DNA from: Emiliania huxleyi CCMP1516
Taxonomy: Eukaryota > Haptophyta > Isochrysidales > Noelaerhabdaceae
Direction: 5' to 3'
Length of the DNA stretch: 64,000 nt
Assembly (NCBI RefSeq): GCF_000372725.1
Contig: NW_005195368.1
Coordinates: 36,429-100,428, forward strand
This document shows, piece after piece, positions 11,083-22,573 of this stretch. Numbering within the stretch: the stretch's first letter is position 1; the number at the start of each line of letters is the position of its first letter. The position numbers and the translations under genes were made by a program. The notes under the pieces are model-generated. The model did no database searches, was not told where the DNA came from, and was given only the letters and a program-made list of their open reading frames with translations.

Positions 11083-13172
11083 AGTCCCCACACACGGTCT
11101 CGTCCATGCCTTGCGGCCGGCGACGAGATTGCTAGAGGCGGAGCAAGCCTGCTCTAGTCTCACACACACGTTCGCCCCTGTCGCCTGTCGCCTGTGTCTG
11201 TGTTGTTGTGCTGTTGTTTGTTCCCTTGGCACCTTGGAGTCAGTGCTGGGGGGGGCGACAGGGGGGACGTGGCCCTGAGTGATGTGTACGCCTACTCAGG
11301 GTGTGTGGCAGCCCGCTGGCTGTGTGTATTGTGAGCTTGTTTGTGTCTGTGTGTCGCTGCTGTTCAAGCCTGCGAGAGGCGTGTCGGCTCGCCGCCCGCG
11401 TCGCCCGCGGCGGGCGCGCGTGGCGTGCCGCTGGTCGGGAGTGCCCAGCAGGCTGTGCAGGGCAGTCTGCCTCACTCAGAGCGCCGCGGCGCGGGGCCGC
11501 CGTCGGCGCTGCGCCGCGAACGCTGCCGCTGTGTGCGTCACCATCGCGTCACCACTGTGTCCTCGCCGCGTCGTCGACGCCGCTCGCCGCTCGCCGCTGC
11601 CCTACCCTTCCCTTCCACGTATTATTAATTGCTTGAGGGACAAGTCCTCACCTAATTATTCATCGCCCGAGGTGGCACGTCCTCAACTATTTATTAATTG
11701 GTCGAGGCTCTTCACACGCCGGTCCTTCACAGGTGACAAGTCCTCACCTGACTAGCGCGACTGCGTGGCTTAATTTAATTATTCATCTTGGGCAACCTCG
11801 AGTAATATGAGTTGACCTCGCGTACTGTATTCCACGTCCTGACCTAATTAATTAAGTAATTAATTAATTGCGTATTGTATTCCGCTTCGGGTATTCGTAG
11901 TATTCCAGGAGCGGAGGAAGGAGCGGGCGGCGCGGCGGAGCGTCTCGACTCAGTGCAGTGTGCCGCCACCCACGCTGTAGATGGACAGAGGAACCAACAG
12001 AGCGCAGTGGGAAGGGGAAGGGGGGAGAGGCTGCGAAGGGCGAGGGGGGGTGGAAGGGGGTGGGCCGTGCTATGCCCTCGTGCGCACCTCTATTCTGCTC
12101 CGGAGTGACTCGCCACCGCCATCCCTGGGCCCACTGGGCAGTCGTGTGAGGGGCCGCCCCCTAGTCTTGCGAGGGGTGGCTGCTAACCTCGCGTGGGTAG
12201 GAGGTGCTCTGCGAACTGCCTCGCGCGAGGGGCGTGTGGCATCTCTCGCGAGTCTTGGAATAGTCTTCCCTGACCCCGCCCCCGCCGGCCGCCTGCCCTG
12301 CCCGCCTGGCCGACAAGATCTCTTCACCTTCTCATTGGTTGAGTATAGGTACGAGAGGGGTGCGGCATCTCTTGCGGGTCTCGCCAGGGGCGCCTACCAA
12401 CCTCGCTTGCGAGGGGCGTGTGGCATGTCTGAACGGACTCGTGAGGGGCGCCTGCCTACCTCGCTTCGTCGAAGCGGCGCTTTGTACCCACACCCACCCC
12501 GCCGCATTCGTCGCCGGCGCGCGACACGTTCCTGTCGGCCGGACTGTCCTCGCCGAGTGCGTGCCGCTGAGGCGGGACGCACTCAGGGACAGTACAGTGC
12601 CGGCGGGACGCGGCTCGAGAGGCGGCTCCCGCGGAGGCACGGCTGGCACCCGTGGCGCGGGGCTCGTCTTCGGAAAGACCAGGATCGCTCTACTGGCAAA
12701 CTTCTGGCTGACACGCGCGCCCGGTCGAGCCTTCGGCGGGCGCGCTGCGGTCGCACGCCTACCCAAGTCATATGCCACGGCGTGCGATCTAGATTCAGCA
12801 CACGCGCCTCTGCTCGCAACCACTCATCCAATGAACTGTCGTCACCCATGAGTGCGAGATAGGGCTGGCGGCTGGCCGCTAGCCTGTGAGGAGGGCGTCC
12901 ATAGACACCTCACAAGACCCCACACACGGTCTCGTCCGTGCCTTGCGGCCGGCGACGAGATTGCTAGAGGCGGAGCAAGCCTGCTCTAGTCTCACACGTT
13001 CGCCCCTGTCGCCTGTCTGTGTTGTTGTGCTGTTGTTTGTCTCTTGGCACCTTGGAGTGCTGGGGGGGGCGACAGGGGGGACGTGGCCTGAGTGATGTGT
13101 ACGCCCACTCAGGATGTGTGGCAGCCCGCTGGCTGTGTGTCTCGTGAGCTTGTTTGTGTCTGTGTGTCGCTC
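11083..13172 (+). repeat. Pair of ~280-bp direct repeats around 1.5 kb of non-coding DNA
   Basis: Segments 11083-11363 and 12903-13172 are direct repeats differing mainly by small indels. Both contain CGGCGACGAGATTGCTAGAG and a GGGGGGGCGACAGGGGGGACG block. The interval between them has AT-rich TTAATTAATTA patches (11620-11870) but no protein domain. The arrangement resembles a small, gene-less LTR-type element (TRIM-like) or a simple segmental duplication. I saw no convincing target-site duplication, so the class is open. If it is an LTR relative, it is a non-coding fossil. Confidence 0.5.
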
Positions 13173-13350
13173 GTGCGTGTCGTCATCATCTGTCTTGCGT
13201 CCACCCATACCGCGTTGGTGTCCAGTCCGAGCCTGACTGTTCTTCACCTTCCTACATACATACGCACTGTCGCTCGTGCGTGTCGTCATCATCTGTCCCG
13301 CGTCCACCCATACCGCGCTGGTGTCCAGTCCGAGCCTGACTCTGTTCTTC
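13163..13350 (+). repeat. Tandem duplication, unit about 103 bp
   Basis: Two adjacent copies share CGCTCGTGCGTGTCGTCATC and CCGAGCCTGACT with a handful of differences. The first copy overlaps the end of the right-hand 280-bp direct repeat. Confidence 0.8.
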
Positions 13351-15284
13351 GCCTTTCTATCAATCAAGCGCGAACTATGGACAACGAGGACACTGGGCTC
13401 TACTTGTTCACCCCGCTCGCCATGTCTGCAAGGTCCAGAAGATCAGCGAAGCAAAGAGGGACCGCGAGGCCGACCTGGGCGCGCCTCGCGAGTTGAAGGG
13501 CGGGTGGGGCCCTTACTGTCGCGGCCTAAAGTCTGTGAACACGTTTCTGGCGGATCCGCTCCTGACAGTCGCACGCACCGCACCGCGTGGGTACGTGCGA
13601 CTGTTTTTGTTTGAAGTAAAAAGTCGAATCACAGCGGCGTCGGCGTTGATCTGAGTTTTCCTCCCACTGTCTGGACCGCCCGTCCGGGTCGGACAGCTCC
13701 GGGACACACAACGGCGAAGCACCATCAAGCTGCTGGACGGCCCCGGCATCGCCTCCCCTGGCTTAGCAGACTGATAGATATTATGCACATGGTCTGTCTC
13801 TAGACTCTACAATATATACACTGACACTTCGCCTTGCTTCCCAGAGCTCGTCCCGGTCCGCCACGGCCATCCTCGGCCTCCGGACGAGCGAGGACCCCCG
13901 GCCGCGGCACGGTGCGGCGGCGTCACAAATCCGACCGCAGAGCAACGGGACGTGGGTGGGCGACCTGCGGCTCAACTAGGCGTATGCATCGCCCATCCAG
14001 GGCCGCTATCACCTGGACCTTCCTGCATGTACATGTATCATCAGGCGCCTGCGGCGCTGTGCGGTCAGGGGCTGCCGCTCCGACCTGTGAGCTGTGTTCA
14101 CACTTTCGTACAGTACGGAAGAGAAGAACTCTCTCAGTACGGAGTGCGGCCTCGGCCGCCCCTGACGTTGGTGTGGCCCCATGACGATTGACGTGGCTAA
14201 ATCTTTTGTGGAACCAGTCTAATTGGCCAGGGGCCGTCCCACGCTCGCGTGGGACTAGTCGTGGGGTGTCCCGCGTCGCCGCCACGACCCCGAAACTGCG
14301 CAGGCGCGGTCCTAGCTGTACACTGCAGCGCTCCAAGAGGAGAGAGAAAAAGAATTTACTGCAAAGCTCCGACTCAGGATAATATATAGGTTCTCAGATT
14401 CAGCGCTGCTGCTCTTCGACAAAAGTACGAGGGCAAGGTGGGCATCGCCGTGGGGAGGTCCCGCGGCGGTGGGGCGGCTGAAGTACGTGGACAACGGTCT
14501 TACAGCCTCGCGGCTGGCGGAAGGTTGGTGCACTGCTGGGATTGGCCACCATGCCCACCAAGCGTGGAGACAGCAGTGGCATCCTTTGACTCCCCTTTGC
14601 CGCGATGGTCATTGGACGGCCGCGCCTTGTCTACTACTTGCGCGGGCCTTTCTGGGTTTCTCCGTCCCGATGTGCTCAGCACGCTGCATCGGCACTCGGC
14701 GCTATAAGACGTGTCATCCCAGGGCCGCATACAGCTGTATGGCGGTACATACTTCGGGCCGGCAGTCTAGCAGGACGTCGGATTATTGCCTGCGCCCAAG
14801 GGCGTGATGCTACGGGTCCCCAACCAATATTGTGGATTCGGCAGCGTGCGGGGGACGACGTGCGGGCGGCTGAACATCTCGCACGAGCTCCACTTTGACG
14901 AAAATAACTTGATGGGCTTGCTCGTCCCGGGGTGGTTCGACTCCACATAAACCCGAGACGGTGAAGGGAAATGTCTCGGCGGTCTCAGGCCCAGTGAGGT
15001 AGTGCGCCAGACCAACCCAATGTCAGAGAGATCTTGCTGAACTACCTCCTCTTGACTCTTGTATGTAGAGATTTTTGAAGACCAACAAGAAATCACGACC
15101 CACAGTGATTTGGGCTCGGCAGCTTCTTGTACCTTGTGTGTATTGTAGCTCGATCGATCGCGGTCACAACCGCCACCCCCGGAGGACATCTCCCGAGGAG
15201 ATGATGGAGAGGGGGGACGACCCCGCCCGATCTACCCCCTCCGAAGTCCCTCGGTGGGGGGCGCGTGCCCCTCGATCCTGGAAC
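13351..15284. other. Gene-poor stretch
   Basis: Composition is closer to neutral than in coding parts. No frame longer than about 140 codons shows domain content, and I found no RNA gene. Confidence 0.4.
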
Positions 15285-15400
15285 GTGTTTGTTATGACCC
15301 CCCCCCCCCCCCCTGAACACACCAGTGAGGGAGGGTGAGACGATCGAGGGGTCCCGTACCATGCGGAATCGACCCTATCCAGTGCTCAAGTGCTCAAAGC
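15285..15400 (+). repeat. Dispersed repeat family C, copy 1
   Basis: Begins with GTTATGACC and a poly-C run. It then has GAACACACCAGTGAGGGAGG, a block around GATCGAGGGGTCCCGTACC, and ends near CAGTGCTCAAGTGCTCAA. The same order occurs at 30298-30400 (reverse), 31505-31605 (forward) and, split by a MITE, at 43525-43997 (reverse). Confidence 0.85.
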
Positions 15401-15436
15401 TCGGCGAGAAAAAGAACACCAGCGTCGCTCGTGTGG

Positions 15437-15573
15437 GAGAGAGAGAATCGGCGAGGCACTGCGAAGGGAGATAGAAAGAGGCAGACGATCAAGGGTTAGG
15501 GTGGGCGACGGCTAGCACCACACTCCTCTCCTTAAAATCCCTGTGTGGTGGCGGCGGGCCGTCCTCCCATCCC
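15437..15573 (-). repeat. Dispersed repeat family A, copy 2
   Basis: Reverse-complement match to 5866-6006, ending about 50 bp before the start codon of the crotonase-fold gene. It may therefore supply part of that gene's promoter or 5' leader. Confidence 0.75.
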
Positions 15574-15621
15574 GCCCGGATGTAGACCAGCTTTTTCTCA
15601 GAGACTCCGACATCCTCCCCT

Positions 15622-17014
15622 ATGGCGCGCGCCTCGCTCCGCGCCGCTGCGACGCTGCGCGAGCTGGCGGCCTCTCAGGCCTGCGGCGCGGCGGTCGTTC
15701 TCCGCGCGGGCGACCACTCCTTCTCGCGGCCGCGCGTGCTCGATATGCTGGGCGAGCTCTCCGCGGCGCGTGCAGCGCGGACAACACAGAGCGCGGTGCT
15801 CATGGGTACCGACGGCGCGGAGCACGGGTCGCTGGGCAGCAACATGGCGAAGGTGGCGCGCATGGACGCGGCGGCGCGCGCCAAGCACTTCCAGGAGCTC
15901 GCCAACCTCATGCGCTCGCTCGGCACCTTGTCCGACGGAGGAGGGTGGGCGCCGGCCGTCGTCGCTCTGGACGGCGTGCTGTGCGGCTCGGCGGTCGGCG
16001 CGGCGCTGCACGCGCCCTTCTTCGTCGCGACGGAGCGGACGCGCCTCTGCCTGCCCGGCCCCTCGCACGGCTGCCCGCCGGAGTCGCTCGCGTCGCACCG
16101 GCTGGCACGGCTGCCGCACGCGCTCGGCCGCTACCTCGCGCTGACGGGCGCGGCGCTGACGGGGCCCGAGTGCTACGCGCTCGGGCTGGCGACCCACCTC
16201 TGCGAGGCGCACGCGCTGCCGCAGCTCGCCGACGCCCTCGGCGAGGGCTTCTCTGACGGCGGAGAGGGCGGAGCTGCGGCCGGCGGAGAGGGCGAGCGGC
16301 GGCTGCTGTGGCGCGTGTCTCGCCGGCTGTCGGACGCGTGCGTGGAGCTGCCTCCGCTGGGCGGGTGGGGGGAGGAGCACGCGCTCTACTACGCGCCGCA
16401 GGTCGAGGCCGCCTTCTCGCGCGGCTCTCTCCCCGAGGTGATGCGCGCCCTCGAGGAGGGAGGGACGGAGTGGCACCAGGCCGCGCTCGAGGCGAGCCCC
16501 GCCCACCCACCCCCTCGCCGACCAGCACCGGCCCGCCCGCGCCGACCCGCCCGCGCCGGACGTGCCCCTCCCCTCCCGCTCCCCTCCCGCTCCCCTCCCA
16601 CTCCCACTCCCACTCCCACTCCCGCTCTCTCAGGTGCTTCGCGAGGCGTCGCCGCTCGCGCTGTCGCTCACCTTTGCGCAGCTCCGTGCCGCCGAGGAGA
16701 CGGACTGCTGGGCGGCGGCGGCGCGCGCGGAGGCCGAGTCGTGCGCCGCGGCCGCCGCGACGGCGGACTTCCGCGCAGGCGCCGGGTTGCTCCACCGCTC
16801 CAAGGTCGAGCTTCTGCAGGCGGTCGAGACCGAGGCGCGGCGGCGGCACGAGACGCGAGCCGTCGGCGAGATCGCCAGGCGGGCGGCGGCGAGGGCGGCG
16901 CGCGAGGAGGCGCGCGGGCCGCCCGTCCCTCCCGCGCCGCCGGCGTGGGAGCACGGGTCGGTGGAGGAGGTGGAGGACGAGGCGGTCGCGAGGCTCGTCA
17001 CGCCCCTCTTCTGA
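15622..17014 (+). CDS. Crotonase-fold protein, 3-hydroxyisobutyryl-CoA hydrolase-like
   Basis: Exons 15622-16491 and 16634-17014 give 416 aa. The body follows the enoyl-CoA hydratase/isomerase superfamily: an oxyanion-hole-like segment VVALDGVLCGSAVGAALHAP, then LARLPHALGRYLALTGAALTGPECYALGLATHL. The closest match is to HIBCH, which hydrolyses 3-hydroxyisobutyryl-CoA in mitochondrial valine breakdown. After the intron (GC donor at 16492) the text VLREASPLALSLTFAQLRA matches the HIBCH region PTSLK..LRQL. The C-terminus is long and Ala/Glu/Arg-rich and does not match HIBCH, so the substrate is uncertain. No clear mitochondrial presequence beyond an Arg/Ala-rich N-terminus. The intron contains a CTCCCA tandem repeat. 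Confidence 0.72.
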
Positions 17015-17276
17015 CCGGGGCGGGTGTCGGGCGGCAGCCGCCCCACGCCGTTGAGGGGGCTGGGGGGAGTGTTTTGCGGGGAACGAGAGGCCCACTCAGA
17101 GGGTCGATGAGCACTACATCACGTGGCCTCCAGGCATTGCCTGTTTCACCTTGTGTAGGCACGCACACAGCTCACACACAAAATCAGCGCCGGGTTTATT
17201 CTTTTTTCACGGACGTCCGAATGTCGGTCGCCAGCCCCGGAAGTCGCCAAGCAAGAAGCGCTCACATAGTGACGCC

Positions 17277-19643
17277 ATGCGCTCAACCATCTTTGGAAAG
17301 TCTCGCGGCGCGGTGACGCTAGACATCGAGCCGCACGCCACCCTGGCTTCCTACCACTCCTTCTGGCAGCGGGCCAACTCCTCGAGCGCGGCCGCGACCG
17401 CCTTGTTTGTAGCCCTCGCCGACCGTCTCGCGGCCTCGCCTGCAGCAGAGGGAGAAGGCGGCGCGTCAGCGCGGTCCCACGTCTCCCGCGCCACGCTGAT
17501 GGCAACGATGGCCCAGCTCGTCCTGTACGGAGCACCGATCGATCCCAACCACAAGGACTTCGCTCGGGCCGCAAAGACGCTCGGCTCTCTTGGCGAGCCC
17601 GCCTCTGCGCTGCTGGGGTTGGTGGGCTGTAAAGAGGCGGCGAGTAGCGTGACATCGCTCGTCGGTATGGCCACCGACGACGAGAGCGACGACCACTCCT
17701 GCGCGCTGGCCACCCAGTTTCTGCTTCGACCCGGCACGGCGGACCTTCGTATCGGGACGATGGTCAAGACCATCTGCGGGCTCCTCCGGCTGGGGCCCCT
17801 GCTGTCTCCGCAGCGTGCGCTGGCGGTGCTCGCTCTGGCGCGCAGCCTCGTCCGCTCTCAGCACCGCCTCTCCGGCGAGAGGCTCTCCGCACTGCGATCG
17901 GCGGCCAAAGCCCTGCTGCTGTGGCCCGAGCCAGCCGGCTCAGCGGCTGCCGAGCTCCTCTCGGCCACCCACGCCGAGGCTGCGCTGCCCGCGGGTGGGG
18001 CGTGGCTCGCCGTCGACGCGGACGCGCGGTGGCTGCGGAGGGCGCTTTGCTCCCAGAACGAGGCCGCCCTCCTCCTCGCGCTGGGGCACACCGTGTACTG
18101 CGCCTTCGACGAGCGGCCCGCCTCGGACTGGGCACGGGCGGCGCGCGAGCTGCTGCTGCCTCGGGAGGCGACCGAGGAGGAGCACAAGGCGGCGGTGTGC
18201 GAGGCACTCCGCTCGATGCTCCTCGCGCTCGCGCGCGGCGGCGACTCGCGACGGCCCGCCCCCTCCGGCTCTGCCGCCGTTTCCTCCGGCTCCGCGCTCG
18301 AGAGCCGCGAGGACGTGCTGCGCCTCGCCGCGACGGCGGTGGACGCGGCCCTGCTCGCTTCCGGCGACGGCTCGCCGAGCGACCCTCTCTGGACGGCGGT
18401 CAAGGAGAGGCAGTGCGCAAAGCTGCAGGAGACGGTGCAGCAGCTCGCGGCGGCGGTGGTCGGCGGCAGCGGAGCCGCCACCTCGCCGGAGCCGCACCTT
18501 CCCCCTCTGGCGCTGCGGCCGCTGGTGAGCTCCGCCGGCGGGAGCGCAAGATACACTCGCACGCGCGAGCTGCGCGAGGCGGCGGAGCGGTTGGCGGGGC
18601 GGCGGTACCTGTACAGCCCGCTGCTGCCCCCCCTGCACGAGCGGCTCGCTCAGCTCGCCGAGCTCGCTCCGCCCGGCCAGCCGGCGCCGCCTCTCCGCGT
18701 GGCGGCGGTGGGCGGGGACGGCGCGCTGCACGCCCTCCTCCAGGCGTACGTCGTGCTGCGCGGCGCCTACCCCGACCTGTGCGCGCTGGTCGAGTGGCGC
18801 TTCTACCTCGTCCCCGTCGAGGAGTCGAGCACGCTCGCGCAGTACTTGAGCGCGCGCGACGGCGGGTACCGCAAGCACGTCTTCGCGCCGCTTGCCCTCG
18901 GGCAGCCGACCGCGCCTCAGCTCACCCTGCCTCGCGCGGACGCGGGCGGGGCGCCCCCGTCGCCGCCCCCGACCCCGCCGCCGGCTGACCCGTGGAGGAG
19001 CGTTCTGGCCGAGCAGTACTTTCGCCACGCGGGCCACACTCTCGAGCTCGCCGTCTTCGAGGCTCGCTGCTGGCTCGCGCCGCCCGCGAGGACAGGCTCG
19101 CCGCCCTTCGTGACGATCGCCTTCGCGTGCAGCGTGGAGGTGCTCGGCGGCGCGTCGGCCTCGGCCGAGCCCTCGGAGCAGTCCGTGGCGAACGGCGTCG
19201 GCCTGACCCTCGCCCTCTCGCTGAGCGACCCTCGGGGCGAGGTGCACACGCCCGGCCTCCCGATGGCCGGCCGCTTCTCCGCTCTCAGCTTTGAAAACTT
19301 CTCGACCGCGCCGCACGAGCCGGCGACCTCGCCCAGACTCCTCTTCCGCTGCAGCACCGGCGGCCGCGGCAGCCGCCACGCGGACGCACCTCCGCGCTAC
19401 GTGCGAGCGGCGACAATCACGGCGGGTCTCCCCTCGGCGGCCGCGGCGAATGCCGATCCACGACAGCGGCTGTCCGGGCCAGCGGCGGCGGCGGCGGCGG
19501 CCGGGGAGCGCTTTTCGCTCCTCGTGGATGGCGAATTTTACGGTCCGTTCGCATGCGTGCAAGTCGCCTCGTGTGCGCTGCCGGGCGAGCCGGAGGACCT
19601 CACGCTGCCAGTCCGCACGTGCTGCCCCGTTGGCGAGCGATGA
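17277..19643 (+). CDS. Large unknown protein (788 aa)
   Basis: Single open frame from ATG 17277 to TGA 19641-19643. The N-terminal half is helical and Ala/Leu-rich with regular Leu spacing, suggesting an armadillo/HEAT-like solenoid. The middle (about residues 470-560) has LRVAAVGGDGALHALLQAYV followed by WRFYLVPVEESSTLAQYLS. This resembles the central part of the p101/p84 adaptor subunits of phosphoinositide 3-kinase gamma. That is a weak visual resemblance, not an assignment. Pro-rich linkers separate the segments. No signal peptide or membrane helix. No intron is needed, which is unusual among its neighbours. Confidence 0.6.
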   Translation: MRSTIFGKSRGAVTLDIEPHATLASYHSFWQRANSSSAAATALFVALADRLAASPAAEGEGGASARSHVSRATLMATMAQLVLYGAPIDPNHKDFARAAKTLGSLGEPASALLGLVGCKEAASSVTSLVGMATDDESDDHSCALATQFLLRPGTADLRIGTMVKTICGLLRLGPLLSPQRALAVLALARSLVRSQHRLSGERLSALRSAAKALLLWPEPAGSAAAELLSATHAEAALPAGGAWLAVDADARWLRRALCSQNEAALLLALGHTVYCAFDERPASDWARAARELLLPREATEEEHKAAVCEALRSMLLALARGGDSRRPAPSGSAAVSSGSALESREDVLRLAATAVDAALLASGDGSPSDPLWTAVKERQCAKLQETVQQLAAAVVGGSGAATSPEPHLPPLALRPLVSSAGGSARYTRTRELREAAERLAGRRYLYSPLLPPLHERLAQLAELAPPGQPAPPLRVAAVGGDGALHALLQAYVVLRGAYPDLCALVEWRFYLVPVEESSTLAQYLSARDGGYRKHVFAPLALGQPTAPQLTLPRADAGGAPPSPPPTPPPADPWRSVLAEQYFRHAGHTLELAVFEARCWLAPPARTGSPPFVTIAFACSVEVLGGASASAEPSEQSVANGVGLTLALSLSDPRGEVHTPGLPMAGRFSALSFENFSTAPHEPATSPRLLFRCSTGGRGSRHADAPPRYVRAATITAGLPSAAAANADPRQRLSGPAAAAAAAGERFSLLVDGEFYGPFACVQVASCALPGEPEDLTLPVRTCCPVGER

Positions 19644-19861
19644 ACACGTGTAACACTACTCTAGCTACGGCAGACCTCGACTCGATTCGATCAACACTAT
19701 TATAGAGTCTCGACCTGGTCTGGACAGAGAGACGTGTGAGATAGAGAGCTCTCGTCTATTTGGTGCGACAGAGACGGAGACGCTGATAGACGTAGTGATA
19801 CCAGCCGCGTCTATTACAAAAGGGGGAAACAAACTCTCTGTCCATGTGTGTGTGCTCTCTC

Positions 19862-20276
19862 TCATCGCATGCTACTCTTCCCACTCGAGAGGCGTGCATC
19901 CTGCAGTGAGTAGGAGTACGGCCTGGGGCGCGCCTCTGGGCTAGCTACTGGTCCTGCGTCGGTTTTTGCGCCGGCAACGCCCCGCTGGTGCTTGTCCCGG
20001 AGACTCGCCTCGAGCGCAGCGACGAGGGGATTGGCACTCATCCCGTGCAAGAGCACAGAGCATGCAACAGCAACCACCTGCTCAAGGAGAGCGCAAGTGA
20101 AAGCGCGATCGGGTGAGACCGTGCCCCCCCTTCTCAGCCGTAATGCCGTTGTCATGACAATAGTTTTGCCTCCTGGTAGGTCCCTCTCGTCCATCACGAG
20201 GATGGTAAAGACAACGCTTGCAAGCCCGCGGGGGCCGAACCAGCCAATGAATATCTTCTCGTTAGCCGGTGGCGGA
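19862..20276 (-). CDS. C-terminal piece of an NhaP-type Na+/H+ antiporter
   Basis: Two exons (20276-20147 and 20077-19862) separated by a 69-nt GC-AG intron. The text EKIFIGWFGPRGLASVVF then splices from TIVMTT to VVAVACSVLLHGMSANPL. These are the last two membrane helices of CPA1/NhaP cation-proton antiporters, including the conserved GWFGPRG and LLHG. Ion-binding helices further upstream in the family should be encoded to the right on the minus strand. I find no such exons there, and a different gene end lies on the opposite strand instead. The gene therefore looks 5'-truncated, unless a very long intron reaches past 21 kb. Confidence 0.65.
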
Positions 20277-20964
20277 CTGGGAGATCCGCACGGGCTGCCG
20301 CCGGCCGCGGGCAGGCTCACAGTCACCAGCACGGTGCGGCGGCGGCGGCGGCAATGGCGGCGGCGGCGCGGCGCGCCGTTCGCGGGCGATACTGTCGCTG
20401 GCAAAGTACCTTCCTCTCGCCTCAGGGATTCAGACTCGGATATTGGGCGCGCCGCTGCTTCAGCGCAGCGAGGCCACCGGCGTGCGCGCCGAGTCGCGCT
20501 CTTCAACTTGTGGCCTCGCCGCTGCCGCCTGCCCACCCGAGACGCGCCAGCGACACTTTGAGTGCCTCGGAGCGCCAGAGCTTGCCGGGCGGGAGGCCAC
20601 GGAAGCGCCGCTACCGTTTGCTTGCGACGCTTGCATCGCGCGTGCCGCGAGCGGCGCGCTGCAGGGCTTCGACTTGGTGGGGACGACCAGCGGGCTGGGC
20701 GATCTGCTGCGGAAGGTGATGGACGCTTTTGGCTGGCGGTCCAACCACTCGCTGCCGCACCTGATGTCGTCCGACGCACACAGGGCGAACAACCCTCACA
20801 CTTGCGGGAGCGATGTGCACCTCGCCCGCCAGTTTCACTCTTGCGAGGCGCTGCGCCGCCAGAGTCGATTGCGCGAGGCGCTGGTGGCGCGGCTGGACGA
20901 AGCCGCGGCGTGCGACATGAGGCTCTACACACTCGCACTGCGCTTGGGTGGGGAGGAGGGCTAG
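20269..20964 (+). CDS. C-terminal piece of a sulfotransferase-like protein
   Basis: The frame is open to TAG at 20962-20964. The convincing part starts about 20563 (candidate AG acceptor at 20561-20562). It contains LQGFDLVGTTSGLGDLLRKV, then FGW and a Leu/Arg-rich helix ending MRLYTLAL. This is the pattern of the last third of Golgi-type carbohydrate sulfotransferases (family 2: F-D-x-V-G-x-T, then a helix and LY). The PAPS-binding N-terminal part is missing. Upstream plus-strand DNA is occupied by the antiporter piece on the other strand. The family is inferred from the spacing of these motifs, so moderate confidence only. Confidence 0.45.
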   Translation: MADWEIRTGCRRPRAGSQSPARCGGGGGNGGGGAARRSRAILSLAKYLPLASGIQTRILGAPLLQRSEATGVRAESRSSTCGLAAAACPPETRQRHFECLGAPELAGREATEAPLPFACDACIARAASGALQGFDLVGTTSGLGDLLRKVMDAFGWRSNHSLPHLMSSDAHRANNPHTCGSDVHLARQFHSCEALRRQSRLREALVARLDEAAACDMRLYTLALRLGGEEG

Positions 20965-21175
20965 GAAAAAGAAATAAAGAAGACAGACAACCTCAAACGA
21001 GGGGGATCGTGTGGGGGAGGAGGACAGGGTCCACACCTGCACGAGCAGGATTTTGGAAGGTCGACCAGGGGCACAGGTGGGACTCTCCTGGTCCTGACAA
21101 GGGACACGACAGGCTCGCAGCGCGTTTTTTTTTTCGTTACTGGGCAGAGACGCCGTCCCCCCCCCCCGCACCCGC

Positions 21176-22220
21176 ATGGCTCGCCGCTCTCCCCGCCTGG
21201 CAAAGAAATTCACGGAGTCCGCCTCGGGCGAGGTTGTGGGCCTCTTCACCGCGTCTCGCTCAGCGGCGCCGATGGTCTCGTGCGACCAGGTCACCCTGCT
21301 GGCGGGCGAGGGTATCGCTGGCGACCGCTACGCGACAAAGCTTGGCTCCTACTCGGCGCTCAAGTTCTCATCGCGGGAGCCCGGCACTCGCGAGCCTGGG
21401 CGCCAGCTGACGATCATCTCTGCCGACGGCATCGAGAGTGCGCTCGAGCGGGCGGGCCTGCCGCCGACCTCGGCATCGTTCGGAGAGTTCCGGCGAAACA
21501 TCGTCGTCCGAGGCATCACCGGCGAGCAGCTTCTGATGGCGCAGGGCTCGGCACTCCGCCTCGGCAGTGGTGTTGTGTTTGTGCACCGCCACTGCGTGCC
21601 TTGCATGTACAACGAGCGGCTCTGCGGGAGGCAGGGGCAGGCGCGTGAGTGCAGCCACAATAGAAGTGGAGCCGCACGAGCCACGCTTCGTAGCCTGCTC
21701 GCTCCTCCACACGCCACCCGCCCACGCGCGAGCCTCACGCGCAAAGTCCCCCCTCCCCTCTCGCCAGCTTGAGGCCATCTTCGACGTCTCCGGCGTGTCC
21801 TGCGAGGTGCTGCAGGGCGGCGTCGTGGCCGTCGGCGACGCCGTCTGCCCGGAGCCCGCCGACTCGCCCGCGCACGCCACTGTGCGCGACCTCGGCTCCC
21901 AGCCGCCGGGCTACTTCGTCCGGCCGTCCAAGCGGACCGCTGGCATGTTGCGCGGCGCGAGCTTGCACATGGCAGGCACACTCGAGCGGGTCATGAAGGA
22001 CGACCCGGACGGCGCTGTGCGTGTGGAGGCGGCGTACGAGTCGGTGGGGCTCCGCTTCTGGCCGGCTTCGAGCTGGGACGCGGCAGCCGTGCTCCGCCGC
22101 CGCCGCCAACGGCGCCAGTCCCTTGCTGCCTGCGCAGCGATTGCTGTCGCGCTGGCGGCGGCGGGCGTTGCCGCGATGGCGGTGGGCGTTATCGCGATGA
22201 AGCTCCAGGGCGACGTGTGA
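21176..22220 (+). CDS. MOSC-domain protein with C-terminal membrane anchor
   Basis: Exons 21176-21640 and 21768-22220, 305 aa, with a GC-AG intron of 127 nt. The sequence VTLLAGEGIAGDRYATK is the typical start of a MOSC domain (molybdenum-cofactor sulfurase C-terminal type). QLTIISADGIESAL and the conserved Cys in HRHCVPCMYNERLCG follow. MOSC proteins carry sulfur or reduce N-hydroxylated compounds using Moco (mARC, YiiM types); the exact reaction is not visible. The last ~35 residues form a hydrophobic helix (SLAACAAIAVALAAAGVAAM...) ending in a short tail, which would make it tail-anchored to an organelle membrane. Confidence 0.82.
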
Positions 22221-22573
22221 GGAGACATATGGGCACGCGGCGGCGGCTTTGAGCTGCGGCGGTGTGTCGCGCTCTTAGGCCTAGAGGTTATCGTTGTGTG
22301 GTAAGATTCAGTGAGGGTCCCTGAGAGACTGCCTGAGACTGTGAGCAAGGAATGGCGTCTCTGAACACTGATCTGTGTTGTGTTGTGGAACGCTCCTTAC
22401 ACTATGTCAAAACCCCACTGAGAAATTATAAATTTCTCTAGAGCTGGTGCCGCCACTAGATGAAATGCTCCACTGGGCCCCCGGAACACGCCTGCGCGGC
22501 GGCGAGCAGTGAGGAGGCGCGGAAAGCTGATTTTTTTACTTTTGGACGCATTTCGGGCTCCGTACTGGTTGAC

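Noticed and set aside
11083-13172. A coding LTR retrotransposon
   Set aside because: There are direct repeats, but no polymerase, integrase or capsid-like text lies between them. At most it is a non-coding fossil.
17940-19562. A 540-codon minus-strand frame under the 788-aa protein
   Set aside because: Antisense shadow. Its composition is Arg/Ala/Gly-rich with no domain, while the plus-strand product is better balanced.
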